Positions 1-12,291 of a stretch of 64,000 nucleotides of DNA are shown here, in pieces. The DNA lies in the NCBI RefSeq assembly GCF_000005505.3, contig NC_016131.3, positions 6,035,501 through 6,099,500 on the forward strand, written 5' to 3'. This stretch comes from Brachypodium distachyon (taxonomy: Eukaryota; Streptophyta; Magnoliopsida; Poales; Poaceae). Under the pieces are notes generated by a model. That model was not told where the DNA came from and did not search any database. It was given only the letters and a program-made list of their open reading frames with translations. The stretch's first letter is position 1, and the number at the start of each line of letters is the position of its first letter. The position numbers and the translations under genes are program-made.

Positions 1-690
1 AAATTCCGGGCCAAATTTAAGCCACGCTGGCATCTGACGTGGCTCAGGAGGTTGTTTTTGCAAAATTAAGGCTTCTGGAATCTTGCGTTGAGCCGCTGAA
101 AAAATATGAGCTCAAACCCGCGGGTTGTCCCCTTATTGTCCCGAAGCAAGCGCCGCATGTGCCGCCTGTGAAGGCGTCGTCGCCGTGAAAGCCGTCGATG
201 TCGTTCCTATGGACGTCGCCGAAGCCATCGATGGAGCCGCCATTCAAGTGGTTGCCTGCGTTCATGCGGGTGTTGCCGGCTGTGCCGTCGGTGGTCGTCT
301 CCTGCGTTCTTGCCCTTCCGTTCCCTTCATTTCCTTCGGGCTTTGTAACAGAGGAGGGCAAGGACCCTATGGCCTAACAGGGAACGAGGGAGGGGGCTTT
401 CTACGAAAAGTCACACTCGCCGCCTCTTCGCAGCCCTGCCTGGACCGCGAGTTAGAGGCCAAAAAGTTGTAGGGGGTTGAACGGAAGAAAACAACAGCCG
501 CAGCTTTGGGAAAACAACCCCCGAGCCACGTCAGATGCCAGCGTGGCTTAATTTGGCCCGAAGTTGTCATTTGAACTAAAATGAACCAACGTGCCAAGTT
601 TAAGTAGCCCCTTTTAAATTCGCGAGTTTATGGATGAAACTAAACATTGCTGCCAAGTTTATGGATCCTGCGTGCAATTTCCTCCCGGTG
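1..690. mobile_element. Long-inverted-repeat non-autonomous DNA transposon (MULE-like), left end cut by window
   Basis: About 60 bases starting near position 7 (key string GCCACGCTGGCATCTGACGT) recur in inverted orientation at about 505-561, with only a few mismatches. The arms flank a GC-rich core that has open frames but no recognisable protein. Long arms around a short non-coding core are typical of Mutator-like MITEs. The right outer boundary was not found; sequence of similar character runs to about 690. No target duplication can be checked because the left end lies outside the window. Confidence 0.6.
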
Positions 691-828
691 GGAACTGGCA
701 AACGAAGATCAAAAGGAGTCCATGATTGAAGGACTCAACATCGAGGGTCTCTAGTTTGCAAGCAACCGCAGGCAGGTTCGAAATGAAAGCCCCCTGCCGA
801 AGCGCCCTATGCGGTCTGAAATCTCATA

Positions 829-935
829 CTCCCTCCGTCCCATATTAAGTGACTCAAATTTGTTCAAATATGAATGTATCTATGACTAAAAAGCGTCTAG
901 ATACATGTAATAAAAAGTCACTTAATATGGATGGA
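829..935. mobile_element. Stowaway MITE with eroded right end
   Basis: The left end has the grass Stowaway signature CTCCCTCCGTCCCATATTAA preceded by TA. The right half contains the inverted AGTCACTTAATATGG, but the final GACGGAGGGAG has decayed. It is the same subfamily as the copies near 3389, 35560 and 51344, sharing the internal AAAAAGCGTCTAGATACATG-type stretch. Confidence 0.7.
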
Positions 936-3388
936 TCTGGTTCAAAACTGGGTGCATGATTGAATGGTCTCCATTCGTTTCTTCATTCAGGACAAGCTTG
1001 GCATGTGCTGTCACGTTTTCCCAAAATCAAGATTTTCCTCTCTAAAATTTTCATTTGCTCTTTTATATATATGTGTGCTTTCTATAGTACACGAAACCTA
1101 ACATTCCCTGTCCAAGCAAAACAAAGGCTACAGACTCCAGAAAGAACTATGTACGTCACTCCTCCACTGCACACTCCAGTAACCACAATCCTTGTCCACA
1201 AATATCCTAATTAACTGAGGATATGGATTTTTAATGATGCGGCGGAACGAGAGACTACCCATGCCTTCTTCATTAACAAAAGTGGACAAAATGCAAATAT
1301 TTTTTACAAACATTGTTACGAAGACCATGCACGGTAATTAGGTAGTAGATAGGGCGTTTACTCTTTTCAGTTTTCACGTGACATGACAAACACGCTGTTT
1401 GATTGTATCTAAGAAATGGATGGCCCATGGCGTGCTACTATACACATAGCCACGAATACTGACGTCCCGCTAGGAGCGCTAAGATGGACCATCTTGCGAT
1501 GGGACGCGCACCCGGCCGGTGGACACATCATTGATGATAATAAGTGATAAAATTCGATGGCCACGCTCGAAATGACATGCCACCTCATTCCTACAAAAAG
1601 CTGTCCGTCCACGCAATAGCCAAACTGCTTCGTCGTAGCTAAGCAGTCCTCAGTTATACGGTATACAAATTAGCTTCGCTGATTGAACCTTATACCCGCC
1701 GCTTTTGCCTGCTCCCATCCTGTCGAGCTTATTATTTTTTCAGTCGTTAATCAACTGCTGGATTTTTCACTTCTACGGCCGCTCACTGTATATTCAGACT
1801 ACTAGCTATTGATAATAACGGCTAGAAGACATTTTCCCACCATTCTGACCCCAGTAGCTGATATGATGAGGGGTTGTTAGAGTTATGGTTAGCACAAGAG
1901 TGTGGCGTCATGCATCTGTCTGTCTCGGACGAGAGTGGCCGGCCGTGCGCGTGCGTCGTGATTCACACGTACGTGGTTCTTCAGACCAGCCCACCTCAAC
2001 GTACCCTCTTTTTTTTAACTTGTACTGAAGTACTACTCCTGTCGGATATTTTCGCGTAACCCTGCCGGTTCACGCACGTCAAAAATTTAATAAACTCTGG
2101 CCCTGCGCGCGCCCTTGCCAACGCTGCATATATGGTCGCCGGCAGGCCATCGGTGCATGTGAAAACAACCCGTCTTTTGGGCCAGCCTTTGTGTTCTTAA
2201 CTTGCCAGTGAATCTCCAGCCCTCGTGTCCCTCCGTGCCCGTGCGTGCACGGGACCGGCAGCTTTTGCTCCGGGCAACTTCCACCCGTTGGCACGCCGGG
2301 CCGTTGCCGTGACCATGCGTGTCCCGCTGAACAAGTTTTCACACCGCGCGCGTACGTCCCGACGCATCGGTCCAAGTCCAGAACCCAGGATCCGGCCGCG
2401 TCGGTGTCAGCGTCCGTTTGTGCGGCTTGCAAAGCATCATCTGCGTCGATCCCGGTACGCGGCTGCGTGCGTTTGTCTCGGCCAGATCGAGAGATCCCAG
2501 CGTGGGCCGCCGGCCGGTGCTCCGTGGGGGCGAGGGCGACACGGCCGTTATGGTGCTCGCGTGCAGTGGAGGACCGTGTTTCGGGAATCTGTGATCTGAT
2601 CCGATGCATGTGGGAGTCGGGAAAATTCTGCCCGTTTTCCTTGGGAAATACCGCGCGCCGGGCGCCCGTGCCTTGCTTGATCGGATGGACCTCGTATCCG
2701 GTACACGCTCGTATGGTGGATAGGATCGTAGGACCGGCTGGATAACGACCGGTTTATTGGACCGGCCGGGCGATCGATCTCAGATCTACGTGGGCACTCG
2801 GCACGGAGAGCGCACCTAACCTACACGTACGCACGTTGCGCTGAAGCCTAGTTGGCTAGTTTATCTCCTCGGTCAGCGTATGTTCTGCCTTGTACGAGAT
2901 GACACAAGCTTGGAGTAACAATCGGCATGACTAGGACGCACAGCTCCAGATTGTAAGCAAGACATCCTAAACTTCATGTTGGATTTGATCTAAAAAAAAA
3001 CTTCATGTTGGAGCAGTTGTTTTTTCAACACAGAAAGGTTGTTTAGATAAGCAACGTTCTGGGCTTCTGGCCGGAATATAGGTGTTAGGAATAGGATAGT
3101 GACACTATCGTGTCATGTTCCACTACGTGTTGCATAATATAAGGGCGTTTATTGCACCCAAAGTCTCAAACAAGTGTAACACCTATTTGCATGTTTTTCC
3201 TGGGAACAAGGGGATGTGTCTCCGGCCGGGCCGCCGGGGTGCTGCGGACCTCAGGCTCAAAGGCTCAGGTTAATCTGAGGGACACCCGGGAAATCTGTCC
3301 TTTCATGAGTCATGACTCGTAACCTACCAACCGAAGGATGCTTGACATTTTTTTTGAGTGATGTATTCTTGACATTGCGGTGCATATA
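936..3388. other. Intergenic stretch, no supported gene
   Basis: No exon chain or protein family is recognisable on either strand. The part from about 2070 to 2860 is GC- and CpG-rich with overlapping open frames on both strands (up to about 176 codons), which is what such base composition gives by chance. It could be an old promoter or a decayed transposon. Confidence 0.5.
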
Positions 3389-3501
3389 CTCCCTCCGTCC
3401 CATATTAAGTGATGGATTATTACATGTACCTAAACGCTTTTTGTGAATAGATACATTCATATTTCGGCAAACTTGAGTCACTTAATATGGGACGGAGGGA
3501 G
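3389..3501. mobile_element. Stowaway MITE, complete
   Basis: It has perfect terminal CTCCCTCCGTCCCATATTAA and its inverse, flanked by TA at 3387-3388 and 3502-3503. The 113-base body is non-coding and largely palindromic. A mobilising Tc1/mariner transposase would have to come from elsewhere. Confidence 0.9.
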
Positions 3502-3679
3502 TACAATACAAGTTGTTTACGGAACCCTAAAAAAAGTCACTCATTTATTATGTTGTTTGGACTTTCCAAGTGATGTAGACGACGAGCTCGTTTCAAACGG
3601 ACCGTGTGTGAATTGTTTGCATTACATGGGTTATTGTAAATTTCTTCGATCTTATGGGCACAAATGTCTCTGAGCTGCA

Positions 3680-3990
3680 ACTTTTTTTTTATAGAAAATA
3701 CAGTACAGACGCAGACGCTCACAGGCACGCACGCACACTCACCCCTATGAACGCACGCACGCACACGCTAACCCTATGAGCACCTTCGAGAGACTGATCC
3801 GGCACATCATCTTGAGATTGACGAAGTCACCACAGACGCTTCGTAGTTGACGGGTACGTCACTCCCACTGAAAGCACAACGCGGGTTAGGTTCTCGAATA
3901 AATTCAGAGAAATGCGAACACTCATGTCAAGTCGGAGACTTGACCTGGGTGGGTTTGGTTCCACCATAAGGAACCAACCAACAGTTCACG
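3680..3990 (-). mobile_element. tRNA-derived SINE (Au-like)
   Basis: On the plus strand a T-run near 3680 is followed by ACGCACGCACGCACAC-type repeats, a CTATGAGCACCTTCGAGAGA block and the string GGCACATCATCTTGAGATT. It ends in a region that on the minus strand resembles a degenerate tRNA B box (near 3935-3950). This order matches the Triticeae Au SINE in reverse orientation, with the A tail at the left. The family name is from memory; the poly-A end plus B-box-like end is visible. Confidence 0.65.
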
Positions 3991-5600
3991 TCTCTGAGCT
4001 GCACCTTGATAGACGAAGCTTCAACATGACTTGTTGGAAACTCATGGCCACAGCAAGTACTCGGCTCCCTCAGCGTGTTAGCTGCTTTTTCTATGTATTA
4101 CATCTTTCCCACTCCAGTCCATGGCTTGGAAGGCGCGGCATAGACCCCGCTGAAGTGTGAAACTTTTGTGTGGCCGATCCTACAAAACCATGTTCTTACA
4201 ACGGGCATGCCGCATGGAAAGGGATGGCCCAAAGGCATCCTCTGCCATCTTTGCAAACATGATAATGATATGGCCTCCGACTTAACGTTTAAATGTCAAA
4301 TTTTGTAGAAGGATTTGGTCAGAAACGAGAGATCGGTTTGGACTGGAGAATTTCCAACCACGTCTTTCGGATGGAGCAACTCGATGAGGGATTGGTGAGT
4401 GAATGTTGTCCTGGGCCAATGGTGCTTCCATGGAAAAGCCACCATCTCTCACTTCTTGCCCTTGTAATTTGAGAGACGAGCGAAGCGCTGCAGTGTTTAG
4501 AAATGTGGCCACATACCATGCCACCACCATTATCGCTAAAATCAAGTCAGAGTCTGTCAATTGGCACCTGATGGAAACGAAAGCCTTCGACGATATGAAT
4601 ATCCTACCAGGAGAGTACCCTTTGGTTGCACCGTCTCGTTTACTTTTAATGTCTATAAAATTTCTTAATTAATGAAATGAGGCAAAGTTTTGTGTCTCAT
4701 TTTGAAAAATGTGATTGTGTTTAAAATTAACTGGGATCAACTCTAGATTACTCTTAGCTAACTCTTGTTTAGGAATCTTACTCTTTACGAAGAGTCGGTT
4801 TTATTCTCTCACTTATTTCTATTCTTCCACGTCAACAATTATTTAACTAAGAGCCATCTAATCATCACTGTAGATGCCCTTTGTGTCTGGATAATTCTCA
4901 AGTGATTACAGTGTCTCCTGTGTAAGGAAATGTATGAGTTGTGATGTGGGAGGACAATTGTTGGGCAACGTAATTTACCAAACATAGTACACTAACAATC
5001 TTTCCACAACTTTTTGCAGAACAGATCCAAAAAATAAGCACGTCATAGCGAATAGGCCATGGCCACGGAACTAGCAGCGCTGTTGTCTCTACAACCTGAG
5101 AAGCACGGAGTATAACAAGGCGACGTATCCGGTGAAAACTCCGGTTAAGTGAAAACCTGAAAACTCCCGTCGTGAGCCGTTAGATCAAAAATGTACGGTT
5201 CGGATCGGAGGTGGGAGTCCCTCATGCCACTTAAACATACTTTTGTGGAAAACCCCTGAATATTTCTCCCGTGCACATAACCATCCTGGCAACGAAACGT
5301 CGTTCTGATTAGAATACCGATCGGTCGATCGACCATGGATCGTCGTCCTCCGTGCGTCGGCGCCGCCCCTCCGCTAGCCGTCTTCCATCCCTCTCTGACT
5401 GCCTCGACGGCGCTGAGCCCTCTCCCACGTCCTCCATCTGTCATGTCCAGCAGCCTGCGCTCTCCGTTCGTAGTTCCCTGCCGTCTGCAGGCCACCGGCG
5501 GGAGCCCTCGGCATGTGCAGCAGCGCAGCTGGAGCTCCGCCGGCAACGTGCGGGAGCTTACCTTTGATCACAAATTTGCACCTGCCTCCTAGTAGCAGTA
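3991..5600. other. Intergenic stretch before the FAR1-like fragment
   Basis: No recognisable domain. A GC-rich open frame at 5335-5592 (plus) has proline- and serine-rich low-complexity content and could be a 5' leader exon of the fragment that follows, but nothing proves it. Confidence 0.4.
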
Positions 5601-5631
5601 CACAGGTAATTAGCCTTATTGGAATTGGTTG

Positions 5632-6113
5632 ATGGTTGCTTTTCTTCTTCTATTCAAATTGATCACTGCCATGGTTGTTTATATTAGGTTGGTTGTGATT
5701 TGTTTTTTACAAACCGCTGATTTCAATGAGGAAGTAGGCCATGATGGAGAAATAAATCTCCCCTTGATCAATTTGGACAGCTTCGGTACGCCAAAAAAAG
5801 GAGCTTCCAATGGTCCAGTTTGTGTGAGTACCCTTATCGCAAATATCTCTAATTATTGCAAACTTGTATGACTAATGGGTGTTGTAATTTTTAGGGTTCA
5901 TTGTGTATACCAGGATGTGATGACAAATTAAAGCCGGTCGTAGGCATGACATTTGACAATTTGGAAGCAGTCGAGGAGTTTTACAAGGCGTATGCTCACT
6001 GCCAGTCGAGGGAAAAAAAATAGTGCTGGACAAAAAACAAAGTACCTAGAATGTGCAGGAAATGTAAGCAAGTTGGCTTCCATGATAGACGTAATTGCCC
6101 CAACAACAACTAA
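5632..6113 (+). pseudogene. FAR1/FHY3-like fragment: FAR1-type N terminus fused to a zinc knuckle
   Basis: An exon ending at 5823 (GT donor) joins in frame to 5895 (TTTTAG acceptor). The second exon encodes VVGMTFDNLEAVEEFYKAYA, the typical opening of a FAR1 DNA-binding domain. After an in-frame TAG at 6021-6023 the same frame goes on into a knuckle, C-x2-C-x5-H-x4-C, and stops at 6111. FAR1-related proteins, which derive from Mutator-like transposases, normally carry a long transposase core and a SWIM finger between these parts; both are missing. The hydrophobic start at 5632-5720 may be leader sequence. I read it as an internally deleted relic. A small functional DNA-binding product ending at 6021 cannot be excluded. 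Confidence 0.6.
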
Positions 6114-7099
6114 AAATACTCCAGGTACTTGTCACATGTAAAAATAAATTTTTTTCTGAAAAATGTATTCACAGGGACAGACTATACTTATGTTCTCACG
6201 TGGAACTGGTTTTTGTTGAGGCTCCACGCTACTTGTGACTTCAGAAATCTTAGGATGCACTCCTCCATTCCTCCATGACACCCTCGTGCTCAGCATCATG
6301 GATATCGATATCGATCAGCATCATGATACACAGAGCTTCGACGGATCGATCGCCTTTTCCCGTCATGTCGACCGGAGCAGCGCTGCGCTACTTCCATCTA
6401 AATCAGGGCCAGAGATTTATATACGTTGGTAACCAAACCTTTCCGGTAGGATGGTGACGGTTTCTGTCATTTTCAAACATGGACACATATCCTTTTCTTC
6501 CCCTTTTCATGTACGTAAACGGCAAATAATGATCCAACAAAGATAAAAGTAAGTGAAAGATTAAATATTGCCCGCCGTACGTGGGGTAGCTGACGCGCCG
6601 GCGTTATCGTGATCCTGACCGTCACCCGAGAATCCTGGTGACCGTGACAGACAGGGGAGCAGCACCGGTAAAACGTAACGAGGAATACCTCTATTTTTGG
6701 GCCTTTTGCGGGCCAGCCAGAATCGTGCCGCTGCTGCTATCACGCGCCTACGGTCACTTGGGCCCGTTTGTGAGATTCCGCCCTGCGCCTTTGCTCTGAA
6801 ACGATGTTTGTCAATAAAAGGAAAAGCCCGAAACATCCATTTGCCGCTGCCTCTGTCTTTTCCTCTGAATTGGCCACCCAAACATGAGCAAACGCACGCT
6901 AGCACGCGTTGAGAGAAGGATGTAAAAGAGAACATAACCCAAGAGAACGATGATTTTATTATTTCACAGACCACAATAACATGAACAAACTCAGGAACGC
7001 ACCACTCGTTTTAGCCGATGCCAACAAATCCAACACAAACGCATGTCGGAATGTGCATCATCTCATCGCTCACTCCCCCCCACACCTAAGCATCGGATC
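6114..7099. other. Intergenic stretch downstream of GH3 copy 1
   Basis: No exon chain recognised. It includes the likely 3' UTR and polyadenylation region of the minus-strand GH3 gene ending at 7100. The open frame on the minus strand at 6561-6974 shows no family features. Confidence 0.5.
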
Positions 7100-10000
7100 T
7101 CATTGTCTGGCCTCCGTGGCGAGCCCAAACCCGAACGGGAACAGCGGGTCGTAGTGCTCGTCGCCGACGTTCATCGGAAGCTGTTCCACCGACCTGAACC
7201 ACGTCCTCGGCAGCTTCCCGGTGAATCCGTAGTCGCCGAAGAGCGCGTCGGCCACGCCCTGGCCCTCCGTGCCGGGCAGCCACGCCGCGACGAGCGCGTC
7301 CATGGCGTCCATGTATGGCTCCACCACGAGCGGCCTGCCTGAGATGAGGACTACCACGCACTTGACGCTCTTGCAGACCGTCTGAATCACGGCCGGCCCG
7401 GGCTCCGGAATTGTCAGGTTCAGGTTGTCCCCTGCCGTCTCGGCGTAGGGTGGCTCACCGACCACCACGATCGCGTAGTCGTACTTGCCTCCTTCCACGG
7501 CGCTGCTGTCCGGGTTCTCCGAGTAGACCACCTGCGTGCTGGGATCGACCGTCGACATGATCGCGGAAAGGATCGTCGTGCCTGAGTTTCATGACATGAT
7601 AACAATGAATACTTTGCTTGAACTGACGGGTGCCGTTGCCAAGGAAACAAGAGAGATATACCTGCAGTGTTGTTATTGCCAGGCTCTCCTTGCCATGTGA
7701 TCGTCCATCCTCCACATTGGTTGCCCAAGTTGTTGGCGTGGCTACCAGCGACAAGGATCTTACCGGCCTTTTTTGGGAGAGGCAGCAACGGAGTGTAGGA
7801 AGATTTTCCGTTTTTCAGCAACACCAAGGATTTCCTGACAGCTTCCCGAGCAAGTTCGCGGTGTTCCTACCAGCAGATGGAATCCATCAGTAAATATTCT
7901 GCTCCCTCTGTCCAACAAAAGATGTCTCAAATTTGTCAAAATTTGGATGTATCTAGACATGACCTAGTGTATAGATGCATTCAAATTTAGTCAAACTTGA
8001 GACATCCTTTGTTGGACGGAGGGAGTACTATAATCTACATGCAAGAGAAAAGAAATGAGTAGCTCAGAGAACTGACTTGCTTTCCGAGTTCATTGGCGAG
8101 GCTTGGGTCGGCAAAAGGGTTCTCAAATAGACCCATAGTGAACTTGACCCGGAGAATCCTAAAGACAGCATCATCGATTCTGCTCATGGGGATAATGTTG
8201 TTCGTAACTTGGGATGTCAGATCATCAATGAACTCTGTGTAGGCAAAAGGAACCATGATCTGCAAATGGCACGTTTCAGAGCATGATCAGGAAAAGGCAG
8301 CCATTATTGATCGGAAAAAGGTGCACCTGCTCCTGAGTGAAAATATAGACTATTCTCAATGTCAAAATTCTGAAAAAAACAAACATGTAATTGTATGAGG
8401 CTTCGTATGCCTGTAAATTTTCATGGAAAAGTGATGAATTTTGTACTATGTGTAGAAAAGAAAAAATTTAGAGCTCAAAATGTTAGTACTTTTTTAGAGC
8501 ACTGAATTTATATATTTTTCCACGGTGCAAAATTCATATTTCTCCTATGAAAGTTTACAACCACAAAATGGACTCGAGTATTTAGTTATGTAGTTATTTT
8601 TTCAGGATTTCATTGATCATCCCTTTTCACCTCAGTCTGCTAACACTGCTTCATACCTTGATTGTGAGCTCACAGCCATTAAAAGAAAATAAATTTAATT
8701 ATATATCATACCATGTCGATACCAGCACCAACTCCAGCCTCAACTGAATAAGAATAGTTCAAGTGCGGAGGAGAAGTGATCTGATCGATGCCTTGCCAGT
8801 CTGTAATAACAAAACCCTGTTTGTAAAAAAATCAAGGAAATTAACGACATTAGTATCTCTTAATATACCTAAAGATTACTCACAAAAATACAAATCGTCT
8901 GCGTTTATAGTGAACAACTGACCCTAAATTTGAGCTTGTTCTTGAGAAAATCAGTGATTAGAAAATGGTTTGCGTGCATTTTGTCTCCGTTCCAACTAGA
9001 GTAGGAGACCATGACGGTGGAGACACCTCTGATGATAGAGTTGTAATAAGCCGGCATATGGATGCTCATCAGCCCATGAGTATCAATGATTGTATTGTTT
9101 CCGTTGATTCCCATATATGTTCCACCATCACCGACATAGTGCTTTGCGCATGCAGCAACCTTCTTACTTCACGGTACAAGAGTGACATCAGAGTTAGTTC
9201 CATCTTGTAATGAAACACAATTTTCACTTCTATACTTCTAGAAGACACAGGGAAGAAAATGCAGATACAATATCTGTTTAATGTATTCAGCTAGTACTAT
9301 ATCTATTTGAAATAGGTGTATTACCTTCCACCAACGTATGGTCTTCCCGCGTAACCTGACGGAGCATCGCCTTGCAAGCCAGAGATAAGTGTGGTCATTG
9401 ACTGGACAACCTTTGGGTCCTCGCTATAGCTTTCATAGCAGCGTCCCCATCTTGGGTCTCTACAAACCTGGGCAATATCATGTCAAGTACATAAATGAGT
9501 TCCGAAGGACAACAAGAAACACAATTGTAATCAGAAGTCCAGACTAAAGCATTCAACAGGCAAGAGGTGTTATCTGTTACCGCAATACACGGAGCAAAGA
9601 CATAAGAAATTCCAGTAGCTCTAACTTCAAGAGCAGTTGCTTCGCCTATACGCTTTACCAGCATAGGGTCCCTAGAAGAGAGCAAACCATAAAAATAGGA
9701 CATGTGCATCGCAGCCACTGTATGCATCAAAGTTTGTGTTTTTTCCTTGAAGATTCAGAGCTTGTCGATCTAATGTAACATAGGATGACATGAGATTTAA
9801 TTATCATATCAAAAGTAAAAACAGTTTCTACCTTGTAGCTCCAAGTCCAACATTGTGGGGAAAGATTGTAGCTTTGTAGACATTATTCTGACCATGCACA
9901 GCATCAATACCGTAGATCATCGGAATACCTAGGCGGGTAGAAAGTGCACCCTTTTGCATTTCATTCACCATTGAAGCCCAAGCCTCAGCAGATGCTTGAG

Positions 10001-10333
10001 GAGCAGGCACGCTACCTCCTCCGCTCAGTACACTACCTGCACCATACAATGTTACACACAAACTCTGCAGCCCTTCACCATATCAAGTTATTTAGCATGA
10101 GTAAAATATGAGGCACCTATGAAGTACTTGGATATCGCCTCCGCTGTGGCATTTTCCCTCTCAATTTGAGTCATCTGGCCTATCTTTTCTGCGAGAGTCA
10201 TGCGGCCAAGCAGATCCTTGATGCGAACAGCGACAGGCTGCTTTGGATCCTTGTACTTGAGATACTCCGCTCTCCCAGACACCCCCAAGCAGAGCAAGAG
10301 GAGAACAAACTTGATCTTGTGCAAACTCCCCAT
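7100..10333 (-). CDS. GH3 beta-D-glucan exohydrolase, tandem copy 1
   Basis: A family 3 glycoside hydrolase closely resembling barley ExoI. Such enzymes release glucose from the non-reducing ends of wall beta-glucans in the apoplast. Nine coding exons: 10117-10333, 9832-10036, 9581-9671, 9325-9467, 8933-9176, 8712-8816, 8077-8259, 7662-7866, 7100-7581. They join in frame to 1875 bases (624 residues), the usual length. A hydrophobic signal peptide precedes AEYLKYKD. The nucleophile Asp lies in GFVITDWQG and the acid/base Glu in [10 protein letters not shown]. The two substrate-clamp Trps (ITDW, CGGW) are present. Oddities: GINGNNT at codon 9100-9102, where the other two copies have GINENNT, so the active-site Glu (Glu220 in barley) is Gly; and HGQNN instead of HGHNN. 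A Stowaway MITE sits in intron 7. Family and structure are certain; activity is not. Confidence 0.93.
7902..8025. mobile_element. Stowaway MITE in GH3 copy 1 intron 7
   Basis: The ends CTCCCTCTGTCCAACAAAAG and its near-perfect inverse (CTTTGTTGGACGGAGGGAG) enclose a palindromic body. It lies wholly inside the intron between exons ending at 8077 and starting at 7866, so splicing can remove it. A close relative is at 54266-54387. Confidence 0.9.
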
Positions 10334-10379
10334 CTTGACACCGTGGGTGGTGCTGATCAGGACAGATTGCTATATAGAC

Positions 10380-10996
10380 CTAAGTAAAGAATGCCAACCA
10401 TGTGAATAAACATTCAACCAAGTTTACACGAACAATGGGAAATCAATTATGTGCTATTCTAATGTGAGGCTCTTCGTTTGGAGAAACCAAACATCGGACC
10501 AGTCAAAGACTCCAGTAGCGTGGTCATCAAAAAAAATAAAGAAGTAAAACACATCCTCAAAAAAAATAAAGAAGTAAAACAGTTGCAAGGGAACATATTA
10601 CTTAAACCAGGTAGTGCAATCCAAAAACAGAGCCAGCAGTTAAGAAATGGTAGTGGCAGGACATGCCATGTGCATATATATCTGTATTGTTCTCTTGCAC
10701 GATACTAGTAGCTGCTTTTGCACGGTTTGAGAAAATCCATTTTTAACACCCCTAAAACCGGGTGGAGTTTTCCCAAATTCATTGTCTAAAACACATCAAG
10801 TTGCTGGAAACCAGCATGATTATAGGCAAACAGCAAGCAACCTGACCCTGATTCACCGAAAAGAAGCATAAACAGAATTTTTGGATAAGACAGCATAAAC
10901 AGAATTCAACAGGTGACACAGTTTCAGCAATTTGACAGGGAAAGAAAAATCAGCAGAAGCTTAGATAGTATACCGCAATAAAGCATGCATGCATAC
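10380..10996 (-). other. 5' UTR intron of GH3 copy 1
   Basis: A donor TAAG|GTATGC at 10996 and an acceptor TTACTTAG at 10380 bracket 617 non-coding bases between a short leader exon (about 10997-11105) and the 46-base leader just before the ATG. GH3 copy 2 has a matching arrangement. Leader introns often raise plant gene expression; that role is inferred. Confidence 0.6.
10527..10580. repeat. 30-base tandem duplication
   Basis: Two copies of a unit beginning TCAAAAAAAATAAAGAAG with a 30-base period, located inside the 5' UTR intron of GH3 copy 1. Confidence 0.85.
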
Positions 10997-11128
10997 CTTA
11001 CAAAATATACTCAAAAAGGAGGGCGAGCAATATACTTGCGTGCGGAGGCAAATGCGAGAAAGCAAAACCTTGGCTTGAGAGAAAAATGGTATGTGACTGC
11101 AGAGAGCCAAATCTTCTCCCTGAAGCTC

Positions 11129-11138
11129 GCTTTATAGG
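11129..11138 (-). promoter_or_regulatory. TATA box of GH3 copy 1
   Basis: The minus strand reads CCTATAAAGC about 30 bases before a pyrimidine-rich leader that ends at the splice donor at 10997. Spacing to the leader exon fits a plant core promoter. Confidence 0.6.
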
Positions 11139-12291
11139 CTACTGAGAGCATTTTCCCACTGTGAGCATCTTCAACAAGTAGTTTCTACAGCCATTCCTCA
11201 TCTTCCACCTCATCTCTTCTCTCTCCTCCCTCCTCTGTCACACATGTGACATCCTCTCCCCCATCTCTTACACTTTACTCATCTAGTGGACCCATCTGCC
11301 ATCCTCATGCACTATTTTCCACTAGGTCTGGGTTTGCGAGCTGTTTGTTTCTTCTATACGGTACATTCCCTCCATTCCTCTACTTCATGTGAGCTGGGAG
11401 ATAATGTAGAGCATGACTGCATCAGAAAGATGGTGAAGGAACGGCCGAGAAAAGAAATCAGGTGCTCTATTACCAGCAGTGAACGTCAGGCCTGTGATGG
11501 CGACTACTTAATTCTTTTATCAGGATACCAATAACAGTCTCCACCTCCACAAGAGAATCGATGAACTCGACTTTTTCTTTTTTGTGACGATACTGATAAT
11601 TTGATAAGTACCCTAAGAAATAATTCAATTTCTATTCTTGGTAAGAGAACTAAATTGATTAGTTTTCCTGAATAAATATTTCTAACCCTGACAGGGAGAA
11701 AACTATCCACATGTAACAATATTTTTTTAAAGCTATCCATATGTAACAGTATTAGGAAAAATGAAGGTAGGACTTGAGATAAATTTTAGGACTAAAGATA
11801 AATTCTTTTAATTAATCTATTTGAACCAACGTTTTTCTCCTGAGGAGATATACAAAATAAAAACAATGCTGAAAATATCAGATTTTGTTTTAGAAGTGAT
11901 TTTTTGTTTAGCGTCCCTTTTACCTATTCTGTCGTCATTTTTGTTGTACTAGTAACTTTTTAGTGCCTCATGTGGTCATTTCGTTCCATGCAATTTCAGT
12001 ATGTTCCACATGATTTTTTTTTGGAAATTCGTATTGACTTTGTCACCATTTTTTCGAAGTTGAATTGTGTGAAAAATGTAGTTTATCGTTGTCGGTGAAG
12101 AGTACATGCATGGATGTGGCAAGAAAAGGAAAGTGGCGTGCATGAAATTCCTGGTATAGGAGACAGAGACACTAATTACAGTATTTTGTTGGAATGTTTG
12201 TTTCTCACACTTGCTATACATGGAACTTTATAAGGCCAAACAAACTTTATATTTAGCCCTTTATAAGGCTAAATATGCCTCTTACCTCTTA
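11139..12291. other. Upstream region of GH3 copy 1, no gene seen
   Basis: AT-rich sequence, pyrimidine-rich near 11200-11280. No coding chain on either strand. Confidence 0.5.

Noticed and set aside
2079..2745. Overlapping frames of 124-176 codons on both strands
   Set aside because: CpG-rich composition explains them; no recognisable protein and no codon pattern favouring either strand.
3720..3775. CRISPR-like or satellite array of ACGCACGC units
   Set aside because: A simple-sequence part of the SINE, not a spacer-repeat array; the genome is eukaryotic.
11150..11420. Harbinger-like MITE with GAGCATCTTCAACA start
   Set aside because: The possible right end GTAGAGCATGACT does not pair well enough and no target duplication is visible.
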